The notes under the pieces: generated by a model
The model's database searches: none
Told to the model about the DNA's origin: nothing
Seen by the model: only the letters and a program-made list of their open reading frames with translations
Assembly (NCBI GenBank): GCA_009846685.1
Contig: VWVY01000011.1
Location: 1 to 57,761, forward strand
Length of the DNA stretch: 57,761 bases
Source: Rhizobiales bacterium SYSU XM002
GTDB lineage: Bacteria; Pseudomonadota; Alphaproteobacteria; Rhizobiales; Beijerinckiaceae
Reading direction: 5' to 3'
Translations under genes and position numbers: made by a program
Shown here: piece after piece, positions 34,164-44,478 of the stretch
How the letters are laid out: each line of letters starts with the position of its first letter
How positions within the stretch are numbered: the stretch's first letter is position 1

Positions 34164-37067
34164 TTGACGATCAGGGCCAAATTGCTCGCGCTCATCTTCG
34201 TCTCAACGCTTGCGACAACCCTGATCGCAACCGGTGTTTCCATCTGGCGGGAGGCGACACGTTTCACTGAGGGCAAGCGGACGGAAATCCGCGCGACCGC
34301 CCAGATTTTCTCGGCCATGACAGCCGATGCGGTCGAAGCGCGCTCGCAAGGCGACGCACTGCGCGTCCTGCGCGCCATCGCCCGGATCCCCGGCGTGCTG
34401 ACAGCCAGCATCACCTTGCCTGATGGCGCCGTCTTCGCCACGATGGGCGACAGCGTTCAGCTCGTCTCGACCGGGGCCAATGTCGGTGCTTTCTCCGGTT
34501 TCCTCGGCGTCCTGCGCCAGAAGACCCTGGAAGAGCAGGTGCCGGTGATTTCCGGGGGAGAGGAAATCGGCAGACTCAACCTCGTCGCCGATACCTCGAA
34601 AGTCTGGGCCAATGCGGTCGAAAGCCTGCAGACGGCGCTTGCGGCCGGTCTTTTCGCGATGCTGGCGGGCTTCCTCATCGCATTCCGTATTCAGGCCTCG
34701 ATCAGCCGCCGTATCGGGCGGATGACAGAAACGATGGAACACGTCCGTCTCCGTCACGACTTCAGCCAGCGCATTGAAGCGGGCACGCGCGACGAACTCG
34801 ACACCATCGGCAGCAGTTTCAACGCGATGCTCGACGAGGTTCAGTACCGCGACACGCGGCTCGCCGAACACCGGGCCAACCTCGAACGCGAAGTCGAGGC
34901 GCGCACTTACGACTACCGTGTCGCGAAAGAGAATGCTGATGCGGCCAACGCCGCGAAATCCGATTTTCTCGCGACGATGAGCCATGAAATCCGTACGCCG
35001 ATGAACGGTATCCTCGTGATGGCGGAGCTTCTCGCTGCCTCGGACCTTCAGCCAAAGCAGAAGCGTTTCGCCGATGTGATCGCCCGGTCCGGCGGCAGTC
35101 TTCTCGCGATCATCAACGATATTCTCGATTTCTCGAAGATCGAGGCCGGCAAGATCGAACTCGAATCCATCCCCGTCGTCATCGACGATGTGATGGAAAC
35201 GGTCGCGCAGCTTTTCGAGGAAAAGGCGCGCTCGAAAGGGCTCGATCTTGCGACGCATATCGCGCCGAACATCCCTAACCGCTTCGCCGCGGACCCGGTG
35301 CGCCTCAATCAGGTGCTCTCGAACCTCGTCAACAATGCCCTCAAGTTCACCGAGACCGGCGGGGTGAACCTCCGTGTGTCGCGTGACCCCGAGCGGCCCG
35401 GCAACATGCTTTTCGCCGTTGAGGATACCGGCATCGGCATCGCTGCGGACAAGATCGACAAGGTGTTCGAGGCCTTCAGCCAGGCCGACCAGACAACCAC
35501 ACGCAAGTTCGGGGGCACGGGGCTCGGCCTTGCCATCTGCAAACGTCTCGTCGATTCGATGGAGGGCGAGATCTTCATCCGCTCCGAACTCGGCGTCGGC
35601 ACGACCTTCTTCGTCTCGATCCCAATCCTCCATGCCGACCGGATGGATACCGCCCCGCTCGGCAAGCCGATGGGGCCGGGGCGTGTGCTGCTCGCGGTCT
35701 CCGGGCCGGCGACAACCGCCAATCTTTCGGCATACCTCAAGGAATTCGGCTTCGATATCGCCGATCCCGTGGCGGATGCGCTCGCTCCCGGCCAAGGCGA
35801 GATCAAGCTGGTCATCGCCGAAGCGGATCTGCTGAGCGATCCCGGTATCCGGCCTTTGCTCAAGCGCGCGCCCACCATCGCCGTCGGGGCCTTCGGCGAT
35901 GCAGAGACCGACCGCCTCATCGATCAGGGGCTCGCGCAGGGACAGCTTATCAAGCCGGTCGCGCGGCGCGAACTCGGCCAGGTGATCGAGGACGTGCTCT
36001 CCGGCAACACGACACGCCGCCAGACCGCGACCTCCGCCGCCAGCAACATGCCGAAGTTCCCCGAGCACCTCGTGCTCGTCGCGGACGACAACGCGGTCAA
36101 TCGCGAGGTCATCATCGAGACACTGCGGCGGTTCGACCTGCCGTGCGACACCGTTGTTGACGGCCGTGCGGCGATCGAAGCCGTCAAATCGAAGGTCTAC
36201 GATCTCGTCTTCATGGACGGCTCAATGCCGGACATCGACGGCTTCGAGGCCACGGAAGCAATCCGCGCCTGGGAAAAGGATACCGGCCGCGCAGCGCTGC
36301 CGATCATCGCGCTCACAGCCCATGTGGTCGGTGCGCATGCCGATGCTTGGAAGAAGTCCGGCATGAACGCCGTGCTTCACAAGCCCTTCACGCTTCAAGC
36401 GATGGCGGATACGCTCGCGAACCACATGGCAAAGATGCCGGCGCCGCGTGGCAAGATCGCCACGACGTCCGCTCCCCGCGAACCGGTGCTGCCTTCCGAT
36501 ACCCGGAAGGTGGACGAACCTGTCGCGGTTCCAACGGTCCCTGCCGAGCCCGTGCCCTCGCCAGAGCCTCCACCATCCGTTCCCGTCGCAACCATGCCGG
36601 TTGTCGTACCGGCGCCTTCGATTCCCGCTGCGCCGCCGCCTGCCGCGCCGGAGCCGGAGGATGGCGAGCCTGCGCTCGAACCCGCGATCACGCGTCAGTT
36701 GCTCGACATGGCGAGGATGGGTGGCGGTGCGGCCGTCGCGCGCATCTACCGGCTTTATCTTGAGAACGGCCCGCCGGCGCTCTCCGAGATCGATGCGGCA
36801 TTGACGGCTGGCGATGCCGTCCGCCTTGGCAAGGCGGCCCACGCGCTCAAGTCCATGAGCCTCTCGCTCGGCGCGCAGCGGGTCGCAGTCCTGGCGAGCG
36901 AGCTTGAAAAGGCGGCACGCGGCGAGGTCAGCAAGATCTATGACGGGTTGCGCACGAAAATCGAGAGCGAACTCGAACTGACCTACCGCCGGATCGCGCA
37001 GTTGATGGTGGAGGAAGGATTGGATGCCGACTCCTCCATCGAACCCTCTTCTGCCGCCGTCGCCTAG
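34164..37067 (+). CDS. Large membrane hybrid histidine kinase (BarA-like: HAMP-HisKA-HATPase-REC-Hpt)
   Basis: This is a 967-aa tripartite sensor. Two membrane spans (about 6-25 and 155-175) flank a periplasmic region, followed by HAMP (about 180-235) and HisKA with the phospho-His in [13 protein letters not shown]. The HATPase carries LVNNALKFT and [15 protein letters not shown] pseudo-receiver-like stretch comes next, then a true receiver with the Asp in [15 protein letters not shown] Pro/Ala/Val-rich linker of about 80 residues leads to a C-terminal Hpt domain with the phospho-His in [16 protein letters not shown]. The start is a TTG at 34164 with GGGAG upstream. The cognate response regulator is not in the neighbourhood. 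Confidence 0.9.
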   Translation: MTIRAKLLALIFVSTLATTLIATGVSIWREATRFTEGKRTEIRATAQIFSAMTADAVEARSQGDALRVLRAIARIPGVLTASITLPDGAVFATMGDSVQLVSTGANVGAFSGFLGVLRQKTLEEQVPVISGGEEIGRLNLVADTSKVWANAVESLQTALAAGLFAMLAGFLIAFRIQASISRRIGRMTETMEHVRLRHDFSQRIEAGTRDELDTIGSSFNAMLDEVQYRDTRLAEHRANLEREVEARTYDYRVAKENADAANAAKSDFLATMSHEIRTPMNGILVMAELLAASDLQPKQKRFADVIARSGGSLLAIINDILDFSKIEAGKIELESIPVVIDDVMETVAQLFEEKARSKGLDLATHIAPNIPNRFAADPVRLNQVLSNLVNNALKFTETGGVNLRVSRDPERPGNMLFAVEDTGIGIAADKIDKVFEAFSQADQTTTRKFGGTGLGLAICKRLVDSMEGEIFIRSELGVGTTFFVSIPILHADRMDTAPLGKPMGPGRVLLAVSGPATTANLSAYLKEFGFDIADPVADALAPGQGEIKLVIAEADLLSDPGIRPLLKRAPTIAVGAFGDAETDRLIDQGLAQGQLIKPVARRELGQVIEDVLSGNTTRRQTATSAASNMPKFPEHLVLVADDNAVNREVIIETLRRFDLPCDTVVDGRAAIEAVKSKVYDLVFMDGSMPDIDGFEATEAIRAWEKDTGRAALPIIALTAHVVGAHADAWKKSGMNAVLHKPFTLQAMADTLANHMAKMPAPRGKIATTSAPREPVLPSDTRKVDEPVAVPTVPAEPVPSPEPPPSVPVATMPVVVPAPSIPAAPPPAAPEPEDGEPALEPAITRQLLDMARMGGGAAVARIYRLYLENGPPALSEIDAALTAGDAVRLGKAAHALKSMSLSLGAQRVAVLASELEKAARGEVSKIYDGLRTKIESELELTYRRIAQLMVEEGLDADSSIEPSSAAVA

Positions 37068-38011
37068 AGGTCGCGCGGGAAGTCGGCGCGCGCGAGCCAG
37101 AAGACTTCCGCCTCGCTATCGGCCGTGTCGAGCCAGAGAAAGGGCGTATCCGGGAAGGCTGCTTCCAGCGCGGCCCGCCCCAGCCCGACCTCGCACAGAA
37201 GCCCGGCGCCGATCGCGAGATGCGCGGCGCCCTCAGCCAGAACCCGCCGCGCGATGTCGAGCCCGTCCTCGCCGCTGCCCAGCGCCATCGCCGGTTCGTG
37301 CCGGAACTCCTGCGGCAGGATGTCCATCGTCTCGCGATCGACGTAGGGCGGGTTGGAAATGATGAGGTCGTATTGGGCCTTGCCGCACGGTGCGAAGAGA
37401 TCGCCTTCGAGAAGGGTGATCCGGTCTTCGAGACCGTAATCCGCGATATTCTCGCGCGCGAGCGCGGCCGCCTCGGGCGAAAGCTCCACCGCATCGATCG
37501 TGGCGTTCGGAAAGGCATGCGCGGCGAGGATAGCGAGGCTGCCGCCGCCGGTGCAGAGATCGAGCACGCGAGTCAGCGCGGTGGGGTCCTGCACCAGCGC
37601 TTCCGGGCCGCCAGTTCCGTCGAACAGAGGCGAGAACAGGAGTTCGGCGATAAACGATCGCGGAACGATGGCGCGGGGGTCGGACCGGAACGAGAAGCCG
37701 TTGAGGTAAGTCCGGCCCGTCAGGTAGGCCGAGGGGATGCGCTTCTCGATCCGGAGCGCGAGCCGTTCGCCGAGCATCGCCTTCTCGCGCGCCGTCAACC
37801 GAGCATCGGCGAAGGCGTTGAAATCGTCGACCGGCAGGTGAAGGCTTTCGAGGATCAGGAACGCTGCCTCGTCCAGCGCTGTCGTCGCGCCGTGCCCGTG
37901 ATGCAGCCCCGCCGCGTTGAATGCCGAGACGGCGTAGCGCAGGAAGTCGCGCAGGGTGACGAGTTCGCTGCTTTCACGGCAAGGAGTGGCGGCTTCGTCC
38001 GTCATCGACAT
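37064..38011 (-). CDS. prmB: Protein-(glutamine-N5) methyltransferase for ribosomal protein L3
   Basis: This is a 315-aa SAM-dependent methyltransferase. An N-terminal helical domain is followed by the Rossmann core with [16 protein letters not shown] (SAM loop), [16 protein letters not shown], and the catalytic NPPY in [14 protein letters not shown]. The PrmB assignment rests on length and on the [17 protein letters not shown] block; a PrmC-type release-factor enzyme is the main alternative. Its end overlaps the hybrid-kinase stop by 4 bp, and its start overlaps the upstream membrane gene by 38 bp; a start at 38005 is also possible. Confidence 0.85.
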   Translation of the reverse strand: MSMTDEAATPCRESSELVTLRDFLRYAVSAFNAAGLHHGHGATTALDEAAFLILESLHLPVDDFNAFADARLTAREKAMLGERLALRIEKRIPSAYLTGRTYLNGFSFRSDPRAIVPRSFIAELLFSPLFDGTGGPEALVQDPTALTRVLDLCTGGGSLAILAAHAFPNATIDAVELSPEAAALARENIADYGLEDRITLLEGDLFAPCGKAQYDLIISNPPYVDRETMDILPQEFRHEPAMALGSGEDGLDIARRVLAEGAAHLAIGAGLLCEVGLGRAALEAAFPDTPFLWLDTADSEAEVFWLARADFPRDL

Positions 38012-38411
38012 GTCCTGTTCTTCGCGCGGCCTGGAGCGGCATGACGATCAGTAGCGCCTGCGCGAGAAGCGACAAGGCACCGGGGAGCGTCATGACATCC
38101 CGGAGGAAGGCCATCAACCCGCGCCGGAACAGGACTTCGCCTAGCACGAGTTCGGCGGCAATCAACAGCAGGAATGCGATGGCGCCGATGTGGAGCCAGT
38201 TACACTGGCTTGCCACCCCCAAACGCCGGACAACCAGGGACGATGCGGCGTAGGAGATGCCGATCATCAACGGCAATTCGAGGAGGCGGCTCGTCTCCGG
38301 CCCGAGATAGGGCCGGACGAGAATCTCGCGGATCGCGCCAAGCGCGAAACCGGCCATGAAGACAAGCGCAAACAGCAGCGCTCCGGCACGGAACGCCTGT
38401 GGCCCCGCCAT
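37974..38411 (-). CDS. Hypothetical four-span membrane protein
   Basis: This is a 145-aa protein of unknown function. Four hydrophobic segments are visible, for example ALLFALVFMAGFALGAI, ELPLMIGISYAASSLVV, IGAIAFLLLIAAELVLG and LLAQALLIVMPL. The conserved-looking EILVRPYLG and E in a membrane segment are the only polar features. It shares one base with gcdH upstream and overlaps prmB downstream, so the three are probably one transcript. Confidence 0.7.
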   Translation of the reverse strand: MAGPQAFRAGALLFALVFMAGFALGAIREILVRPYLGPETSRLLELPLMIGISYAASSLVVRRLGVASQCNWLHIGAIAFLLLIAAELVLGEVLFRRGLMAFLRDVMTLPGALSLLAQALLIVMPLQAARRTGHVDDGRSRHSLP

Positions 38412-39601
38412 CAGAAGAACGCCTGAAGCCCCGTCTGCGCGCGGCCGAGGATCAGGGCATGCACATCATGCGTGCCCTCGTAGGTATTCACCGTTTCGAG
38501 GTTCTGGGCGTGGCGCATCACGTGGTACTCGATCTGGATGCCATTGCCGCCGTGCATGTCACGCGCCTGACGGGCGATATCGAGCGCCTTGCCGCAGTTG
38601 TTGCGTTTGACGAGGGAGATCATCTCCGGCGCCTCGCGATGCTCGTCCATCAGCCGGCCGACGCGCAAGGAGGCGTGAAGCCCGAGCGTGATCTCGGTCT
38701 GCATGTCCGCGAGCTTCTTCTGGAAGAGCTGCGTCTGCGCCAGCGGCTTGCCGAACTGCTTGCGGTCAAGCCCGTATTGCAGCGCACGGTGCCAGCAGTC
38801 CTCGGCCGCGCCCATCGCGCCCCAGGAGATGCCGTAGCGTGCGCGGTTGAGGCAGCCGAACGGCCCCTTGAGACCCGAGACATTGGGGAGCAGCGCATCC
38901 TCGCCAACCTCGATGCCCTCCATCACGATTTCGCCCGTAATGGAAGCCCGCAGCGAGAGCTTGCCGCCGATCTTCGGTGCAGAAAGGCCCTTCATGCCCT
39001 TTTCGAGCACGAAACCGCGGATCTCGTTGTTGTGCGCCGCGGACTTCGCCCAGACGACGAAGACATCGGCGATCGGCGCGTTGGAAATCCACATCTTGGT
39101 GCCGGTGAGGCGATAGCCGCCGTCGATTTTCTCAGCGCGCGTCTTCATCGAGCCGGGGTCGGAGCCGGCATCGGGCTCGGTGAGGCCGAAGCAGCCGATG
39201 AACTCGCCAGAGGCGAGCTTGGGCAGATACTTCATGCGCTGCTCTTCCGAGCCATAGGTGTAGATCGGATACATCACCAGCGAGGATTGCACGCTCATCA
39301 TCGAACGATAGCCGCTGTCCACCCGCTCCACCTCCCGAGCGACGAGGCCATAGGAGACGTAGCCTGCACCCGCGCAGCCGTATTTCTCCGGCAGCGTGAC
39401 GCCGAGAAGACCCTGCTCGCCCATCAGGCGGAAGAGGCCCGGATCGGTCTTCTCCTCGAGATAGGCCTCCTTGATCCGCGGCAGGAGCTCGCCCTGCGCA
39501 AAGGCGCGGGCAGCATCACGGATCATGCGCTCGTCATCGGTGAGCTGATCGTCGAGCAGCAGCGCGTCGGACCAATTGAAGCGGCTGGGCTTGGCGGACA
39601 T
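38411..39601 (-). CDS. gcdH: Glutaryl-CoA dehydrogenase-like acyl-CoA dehydrogenase
   Basis: The 396-aa flavoenzyme would convert glutaryl-CoA to crotonyl-CoA in lysine/tryptophan breakdown. FAD- and substrate-contact blocks [18 protein letters not shown] and [15 protein letters not shown] are present. The catalytic Glu lies in [16 protein letters not shown], the context typical of glutaryl-CoA dehydrogenases, and [12 protein letters not shown] is also typical. The ATG at 39601 has GAGG upstream; a second ATG 12 nt before is possible. Specificity is inferred from similarity. Confidence 0.88.
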   Translation of the reverse strand: MSAKPSRFNWSDALLLDDQLTDDERMIRDAARAFAQGELLPRIKEAYLEEKTDPGLFRLMGEQGLLGVTLPEKYGCAGAGYVSYGLVAREVERVDSGYRSMMSVQSSLVMYPIYTYGSEEQRMKYLPKLASGEFIGCFGLTEPDAGSDPGSMKTRAEKIDGGYRLTGTKMWISNAPIADVFVVWAKSAAHNNEIRGFVLEKGMKGLSAPKIGGKLSLRASITGEIVMEGIEVGEDALLPNVSGLKGPFGCLNRARYGISWGAMGAAEDCWHRALQYGLDRKQFGKPLAQTQLFQKKLADMQTEITLGLHASLRVGRLMDEHREAPEMISLVKRNNCGKALDIARQARDMHGGNGIQIEYHVMRHAQNLETVNTYEGTHDVHALILGRAQTGLQAFF

Positions 39602-39861
39602 CGGAAACCTCATTCGATGCGGAATTAAATTTCATGTTCGCTTATGCTGCAATTCCCGAAGACACGCAAGACCCTATGTCCAGCCGCACCGGATGGTTGA
39701 GACAGAACCGTCAATTCCGTTTAATTTCCTTGCAACCGCGCCGTTCAGCCACTCCAATGGCTGAAAGCGGATGTGACGCATTACTGCAGGTTTTTTGGCC
39801 TGCCGTTTGCTGCGCGAGCCGTATCGCCGGACAGAATATCAACCGGCATAGGGGGAGAACG

Positions 39862-41334
39862 ATGAGTGAGCGCGTGATCTTCGACGAGACCGGTGGTCTC
39901 GAAAGCGAACCCCGATCGATCTATCGCGAGGCCGCCGCGTGGTTCCGCGAAGCAAGTTCAGAACTTATCACCAGCCGCAAGGCAGAGGCGGAAGCTTTCT
40001 TTCGACGTATCGGCATCACCTTCGCAGTCTATGGCGATGAAGCCGGCGCGGAGCGGATCATCCCCTTCGACATCTTCCCGCGTATTCTTTCCAGTGACGA
40101 ATGGTCGCGACTCTCCGAAGGGCTGGAACAGCGTGTGAAAGCGCTGAATGCCTTCATCGGCGACGTTTACGGCGCACGCGAGATCGTCAAGGCCGGCGTC
40201 GTGCCGGAGGATCTGATCCTCGCCAACCCCGCATTCCGCCCGGAAATGACCCGGATCAAGCCGACGGCGGGGCTCTACACGCATATCGCAGGGATTGATC
40301 TCGTCCGCACCGGTCCCGACGATTTCTTCGTGCTGGAAGACAATGCCCGCACGCCTTCCGGCGTTTCCTACATGATGGAAAACCGCGAAGCGATGCTGCG
40401 TCTCTTCCCCGAACTTTTCGGTCGCCTCAGGATCAAGCCGGTCGATCAGTATCCGGACGAACTTCTTGCGACCTTGCGCTCGCTCGCGCCGACGACCGCC
40501 TCGCGGGAACCGACCGTCGTGGTTCTGACGCCGGGGCCATTCAACTCGGCCTATTACGAGCACACCTTCCTTGCCGATCGCATGGGCGTGGAGCTCGTTG
40601 AGGGGCGCGATCTCTTCGTGCGCTCGAACATCGTCTACATGCGGACCACCGAGGGGCCGCAGCGCGTCGATGTGATCTATCGTCGGATCGACGACGAATT
40701 TCTCGATCCGCTGACGTTCCGGCCCGACAGTACACTGGGCGTTCCGGGGCTGATGTCCGCCTACAAAGCAGGCAATGTGACACTTTCGAATGCAGTCGGC
40801 ACAGGTGTCGCAGACGACAAGGCGGTCTATTCCTACATGCCGGAGATTGTGAAGTTCTACACCGGCGAGGAGCCGAAACTCGCCAATGTCCCGACCTGGC
40901 GCTGCCGCGAACCCGATGCGCTCGGCTATGTGCTCGCCAACATCAAGGATCTCGTCGTCAAGGAGGTCAACGGTTCGGGGGGATACGGGATGCTCGTCGG
41001 CCCGCATGCGACGAAAGCGCAGCGCGAGTCCTTTGCCGCCAAGGTAAAAGCCAATCCTGCGAACTACATTGCCCAGCCGACACTCGCGCTTTCGACGATC
41101 CCCTGCTTCGTCGAGAGCGGGCTCGCGCCACGGCATGTCGATCTCCGCCCGTTTGTGCTTTCGGGATCGGACAAGGTCCGGATCGTGCCGGGCGGGCTGA
41201 CGCGCGTTGCGCTGAAGGAAGGCTCGCTCGTTGTCAATTCGAGCCAGGGCGGCGGCACCAAAGACACCTGGGTGATCGACGATGCACCTCCCCGACCGAA
41301 AGGACAGTCCCGATCCCAACGGCAAATGAACTGA
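39862..41334 (+). CDS. Circularly permuted ATP-grasp protein of the Anbu operon
   Basis: The 490-aa protein belongs to the circularly permuted ATP-grasp families (DUF404/DUF407 type). These are thought to form amide or peptide-like bonds; the substrate is unknown. Visible blocks are TAGLYTHIAGIDLVRTGPDD, VLEDNARTPSGVSYMMENR, the glycine-rich LVVKEVNGSGGYGMLVGP and DLRPFVLSG. The ATG at 39862 follows GGGGGAG; upstream frame is noise. It is the first of four same-strand genes ending with the proteasome-like Anbu. Confidence 0.9.
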   Translation: MSERVIFDETGGLESEPRSIYREAAAWFREASSELITSRKAEAEAFFRRIGITFAVYGDEAGAERIIPFDIFPRILSSDEWSRLSEGLEQRVKALNAFIGDVYGAREIVKAGVVPEDLILANPAFRPEMTRIKPTAGLYTHIAGIDLVRTGPDDFFVLEDNARTPSGVSYMMENREAMLRLFPELFGRLRIKPVDQYPDELLATLRSLAPTTASREPTVVVLTPGPFNSAYYEHTFLADRMGVELVEGRDLFVRSNIVYMRTTEGPQRVDVIYRRIDDEFLDPLTFRPDSTLGVPGLMSAYKAGNVTLSNAVGTGVADDKAVYSYMPEIVKFYTGEEPKLANVPTWRCREPDALGYVLANIKDLVVKEVNGSGGYGMLVGPHATKAQRESFAAKVKANPANYIAQPTLALSTIPCFVESGLAPRHVDLRPFVLSGSDKVRIVPGGLTRVALKEGSLVVNSSQGGGTKDTWVIDDAPPRPKGQSRSQRQMN

Positions 41335-41344
41335 GGAGGCCCCG

Positions 41345-42286
41345 ATGCTTGCCCGCACCGCCGACAACCTCTTCTGGCTCTCCCGCTACGTCGAACGCGC
41401 TGAAAGCCTCGCGCGCATCCTCGATGTCGCTTTGCGTCTCGCCACCCTGCCTTCCGCCTATGCCGGCACCTCCAACGAATGGGAAAGCGCGATCGATATT
41501 GCGATGTGCCGTAACCTTTTCTTCGAATCGAACGAGGTGGCCGACGAGGCCAGCGTAACGCAGTTCCTGATCGACGGGCCGAATAATCCTTCGTCGATCC
41601 GTCGATGCATCGAGATTGCCCGCCATAACGCGCGGGCCGTGCGCACCGCCATCACCACCGAGATGTGGGAAATCCTCAACGACGCCTGGAGCGAACTCCA
41701 GCGGCAGAAGTTCAAGAGCTTCACCGGCAAGGATCTCTCGCGCTTCCTCGCCTTCGTGAAGGAGGTCTCGCTGCGCTTCGACGGCGCCGCTTACCGGACC
41801 ATGCTGCGCACGGACCATTACTGGTTCCAGCGCCTCGGCATGTTCGTCGAGCGCGCAGACAACACCGCCCGGCTGCTCGACGTGAAATACCATGTCGTGC
41901 TGCCGGAGACGGAAAGCGTCGGCGGCGGGCTCGATTATTTCCAGTGGTCGGCGCTTCTGCGTGCGGTCTCCTCGCTCAACTCCTACCATCTCATCTATCG
42001 CGGCGGGATCCGGCCCTGGTTGGTGGCGGATTTTCTCGTGCGCCGTCCTGAACAGCCGCGGTCGCTGATCTCGTCCTACGAGAACCTCAACCGGGTACTC
42101 GATCTCCTTTCCGAGCAATACGGGCGACAGGGGCCGAGCCAGCGGCTGGTCCGCAAGACCTACGCTGGCCTCCAGAACCTCGATGCCGACACCTTGTTCC
42201 AGACCGGGCTGCATGAGTTCCTGACGCAATTCATTGCGGACAACAACCAGCTTGGCCTCGCGATTTCCGAACAATACCTGCAATAA
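41345..42286 (+). CDS. Alpha-E domain protein
   Basis: The 313-aa, nearly all-helical protein is of the alpha-E (DUF403) family. The typical start MLARTADNLFWLSRYVERAE is followed by ESLARILDVALRLATLP, plus the RADNTARLLDVKYHVVLP block. Enzymatic residues are not evident, and a scaffold or partner role to the ATP-grasp protein is usual in this operon. It lies 10 bp after the ATP-grasp gene, with GAGG before its ATG. Confidence 0.9.
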   Translation: MLARTADNLFWLSRYVERAESLARILDVALRLATLPSAYAGTSNEWESAIDIAMCRNLFFESNEVADEASVTQFLIDGPNNPSSIRRCIEIARHNARAVRTAITTEMWEILNDAWSELQRQKFKSFTGKDLSRFLAFVKEVSLRFDGAAYRTMLRTDHYWFQRLGMFVERADNTARLLDVKYHVVLPETESVGGGLDYFQWSALLRAVSSLNSYHLIYRGGIRPWLVADFLVRRPEQPRSLISSYENLNRVLDLLSEQYGRQGPSQRLVRKTYAGLQNLDADTLFQTGLHEFLTQFIADNNQLGLAISEQYLQ

Positions 42287-42308
42287 TCCCGGCCGCATGG
42301 GGGAGACG

Positions 42309-43133
42309 ATGCGGCTCAAGCTGCGACACCAGACACATTACCGCTACGATCAGGCAGCGCGCGGGGCGATCCAGATCCTGCGGCTGACGCCGCGTAACCA
42401 CGCAACACAGTCCGTCCGCAACTGGCGGGTCGAGATCGACGCTGACGGGCGGCTTGAACGTGACGAGGATGCCTACGGCAACATCACGCATACATTTTCG
42501 ATTGATGGCCCGATCAGCGAACTGGCGATTACCGTCAATGGCGAGATCGACATCGCGGACGATGCCGGCGTTGTCAACGGCGCCTACGAGCGCTTTCCCG
42601 CGTCCTACTGGACCAGTTCGACTCCCTTGACCGAGGCTGGCGAACGGCTAGGCGAATTCGCGGCCGCGCTCGCGGCAGGTGAAGGCGGGGACACGCTCGC
42701 GTTTCTCCACCAGCTCAATGCCGCCATCTTCGGGCAGTTCAGTTTCGATACGGATGCCACCCATGTGGCGACCTCTGCCGGCGAGGCCTTCGCGGCACGG
42801 GCGGGTGTCTGTCAGGACTTCGCGCATGTCTTCGTCGCTGCTGCCCGCGCACGGCAGATTCCAGCCCGTTACGTGAGCGGCTATTTCCTGCGAACGGACC
42901 TTGTCCATCAGGAGGCCGGCCACGCCTGGGCGGAAGCCTACGTGCCACAGCTGGGCTGGATCGGCTTCGACCCCGCGCACGGTGTCTGCATCGACCACCG
43001 CTATATCCGGGTCGCGATCGGCCGCGACTATCTCGAAGCCTCGCCCATCCGCGGCTCGCGCATCGGCGGCGCGGGCGAGGCGCTCGAGGTCCTCATCCAT
43101 CTGAGCGGCACGAGCCGATCCGGAGAACAATAG
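42309..43133 (+). CDS. Transglutaminase-like cysteine peptidase of the Anbu operon
   Basis: The 274-aa protein has an N-terminal beta domain (LRHQTHYRYDQAARGAIQIL) and a transglutaminase core. The catalytic triad is visible: Cys in GVCQDFAHVF, His in GHAWAEAYVP, Asp in WIGFDPAHG. Related domains in this operon type are thought to hydrolyse or transfer peptide amide bonds. The ATG at 42309 has GGGGGAG upstream; 42297 is an alternative. Confidence 0.9.
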   Translation: MRLKLRHQTHYRYDQAARGAIQILRLTPRNHATQSVRNWRVEIDADGRLERDEDAYGNITHTFSIDGPISELAITVNGEIDIADDAGVVNGAYERFPASYWTSSTPLTEAGERLGEFAAALAAGEGGDTLAFLHQLNAAIFGQFSFDTDATHVATSAGEAFAARAGVCQDFAHVFVAAARARQIPARYVSGYFLRTDLVHQEAGHAWAEAYVPQLGWIGFDPAHGVCIDHRYIRVAIGRDYLEASPIRGSRIGGAGEALEVLIHLSGTSRSGEQ

Positions 43134-43193
43134 GCTTCCGCATCCCCCGCCGGCTTTGCTAAGGCAGGATGATACGAGTTCACAGGGGCGACG

Positions 43194-43940
43194 ATGACGT
43201 ATTGCGTGGGTATTCTGACCGAGGAGGGTCTCGTCATGATTGCCGACACCCGCACCAATGCCGGGCTCGACAATATCGCGACCTTCCGCAAGCTCCATAT
43301 CTTCCAGGAACCAGGCAAGAAGCTGTTCGCGCTCGCGACCGCCGGCAACCTGGGCTTTACGCAATCCGTGATGTCGGTCCTGCGCGAGGGACTTGAACGA
43401 CCGGACGGGCGTTTCGAAACACTGCTTGATCAGACCTCTATGTTCCGCGCCGCGCAATTCGTCGGCGAGGTCATTCGGCATGTCTACAAGGATGTCGGCA
43501 CAGCTATCGAGCAGCATGGCGCCTCGCTCGACGTTTCGATGCTGCTCGCCGGACAGATCGCCGGTCGCTCCCTTAGACTCTTCATGCTCTACAAGGCCGG
43601 TAATTTCATCGAATCGACCACCGACACACCCTATCTCCAGATCGGCGAGCACAAATACGGGAAGCCGATCCTCGATCGTGCCGTGACCTTCAAAAGCGAC
43701 CTCTACGATGCGCTGAAGCTTGGTTTGATTTCCATGGATTCGACGATGCGCTCCAACCTCGGCGTCGGCCTGCCGATCGACGTTCTGGTCTTGCGGCGTG
43801 ATGCCCTCCGACCGGAGGTCGAACACCGGATCGAGGCGGGCGAACCCTATTTCCACGATCTACGCGAACGCTGGTCGGCAGCGTTGCGCAAGGCGCACAA
43901 CGACATTCCCGCGCCGCCCTACCGGGCAAGGCCGGAGTGA
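43194..43940 (+). CDS. Anbu, ancestral proteasome beta-subunit homologue
   Basis: The 248-aa Ntn hydrolase begins MTYCVGILTEEGLVMIADTR. Removal of the first Met exposes Thr1. Asp17 and a Lys (Lys32 in FRKLH, near the proteasome Lys33) complete the proteasome-type active site. Blocks SVLREGLERPDG and KLGLISMDSTMRSNLGVGLP match Anbu. Anbu rings are open-ended helical assemblies in solved structures, and the substrate is unknown. It is the last gene of the ATP-grasp, alpha-E, transglutaminase set, and its stop overlaps the HPP start. Confidence 0.92.
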   Translation: MTYCVGILTEEGLVMIADTRTNAGLDNIATFRKLHIFQEPGKKLFALATAGNLGFTQSVMSVLREGLERPDGRFETLLDQTSMFRAAQFVGEVIRHVYKDVGTAIEQHGASLDVSMLLAGQIAGRSLRLFMLYKAGNFIESTTDTPYLQIGEHKYGKPILDRAVTFKSDLYDALKLGLISMDSTMRSNLGVGLPIDVLVLRRDALRPEVEHRIEAGEPYFHDLRERWSAALRKAHNDIPAPPYRARPE

Positions 43941-44464
43941 TGGCGGCCAGAAAGCGCGACATCCTCATCCAGCGCATGCGCGGGCTGTGGTATGGACCGC
44001 GTCAACGGTTTGCGACGGCTTGGTGGGGAGCGCTCGGCGCGGGGATCGCGGTTTCCGGTATGGAACTCGGTGCCTGGCTCGACGACAAGCCGTTCCATCT
44101 CATTCCTTTCGTCACCTCGATCGTCCTGGTGCTGGGTGCGCCGGAGGCCGATCCCGCCCAGCCGCGCGCACTCGTGGGCGGACATGTCATCTCAGCACTG
44201 GCAGGCTATCCGCTGCTCCTGTTGTTCGGTCCTTCGCCTTATGTTGCAGCGGCCGGAGTCGGCCTTGCTGTTCTGGCGATGCACCTGACGCGCACTTTCC
44301 ATCCGCCGGCGGGCATCAATCCATTCCTGATCGGCAACGACGGGCTTGGCTTCCGCTTCCTGATCGAACCCGTCGCACTCGGTGCACTGATGCTTGCCGG
44401 TTTCGCCTATTGCTGGCATCGAGCACTGGGTAAACCTGCTTGGCCGCGCGACGGCTGGTGGTAA
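43940..44464 (+). CDS. HPP-family membrane protein
   Basis: The 174-aa protein has about four spans and the family motif HPPAGINP (in FHPPAGINPFLI), with QPRALVGGHVISALAG. HPP proteins have been linked to nitrite transport in some phototrophs; the role here is open. The ATG at 43940 overlaps the Anbu stop as TGATG, so it may belong to that transcript. Its stop is 14 bp before dapE. Confidence 0.82.
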   Translation: MAARKRDILIQRMRGLWYGPRQRFATAWWGALGAGIAVSGMELGAWLDDKPFHLIPFVTSIVLVLGAPEADPAQPRALVGGHVISALAGYPLLLLFGPSPYVAAAGVGLAVLAMHLTRTFHPPAGINPFLIGNDGLGFRFLIEPVALGALMLAGFAYCWHRALGKPAWPRDGWW

Positions 44465-44478
44465 TTCGAGGCAATCTC

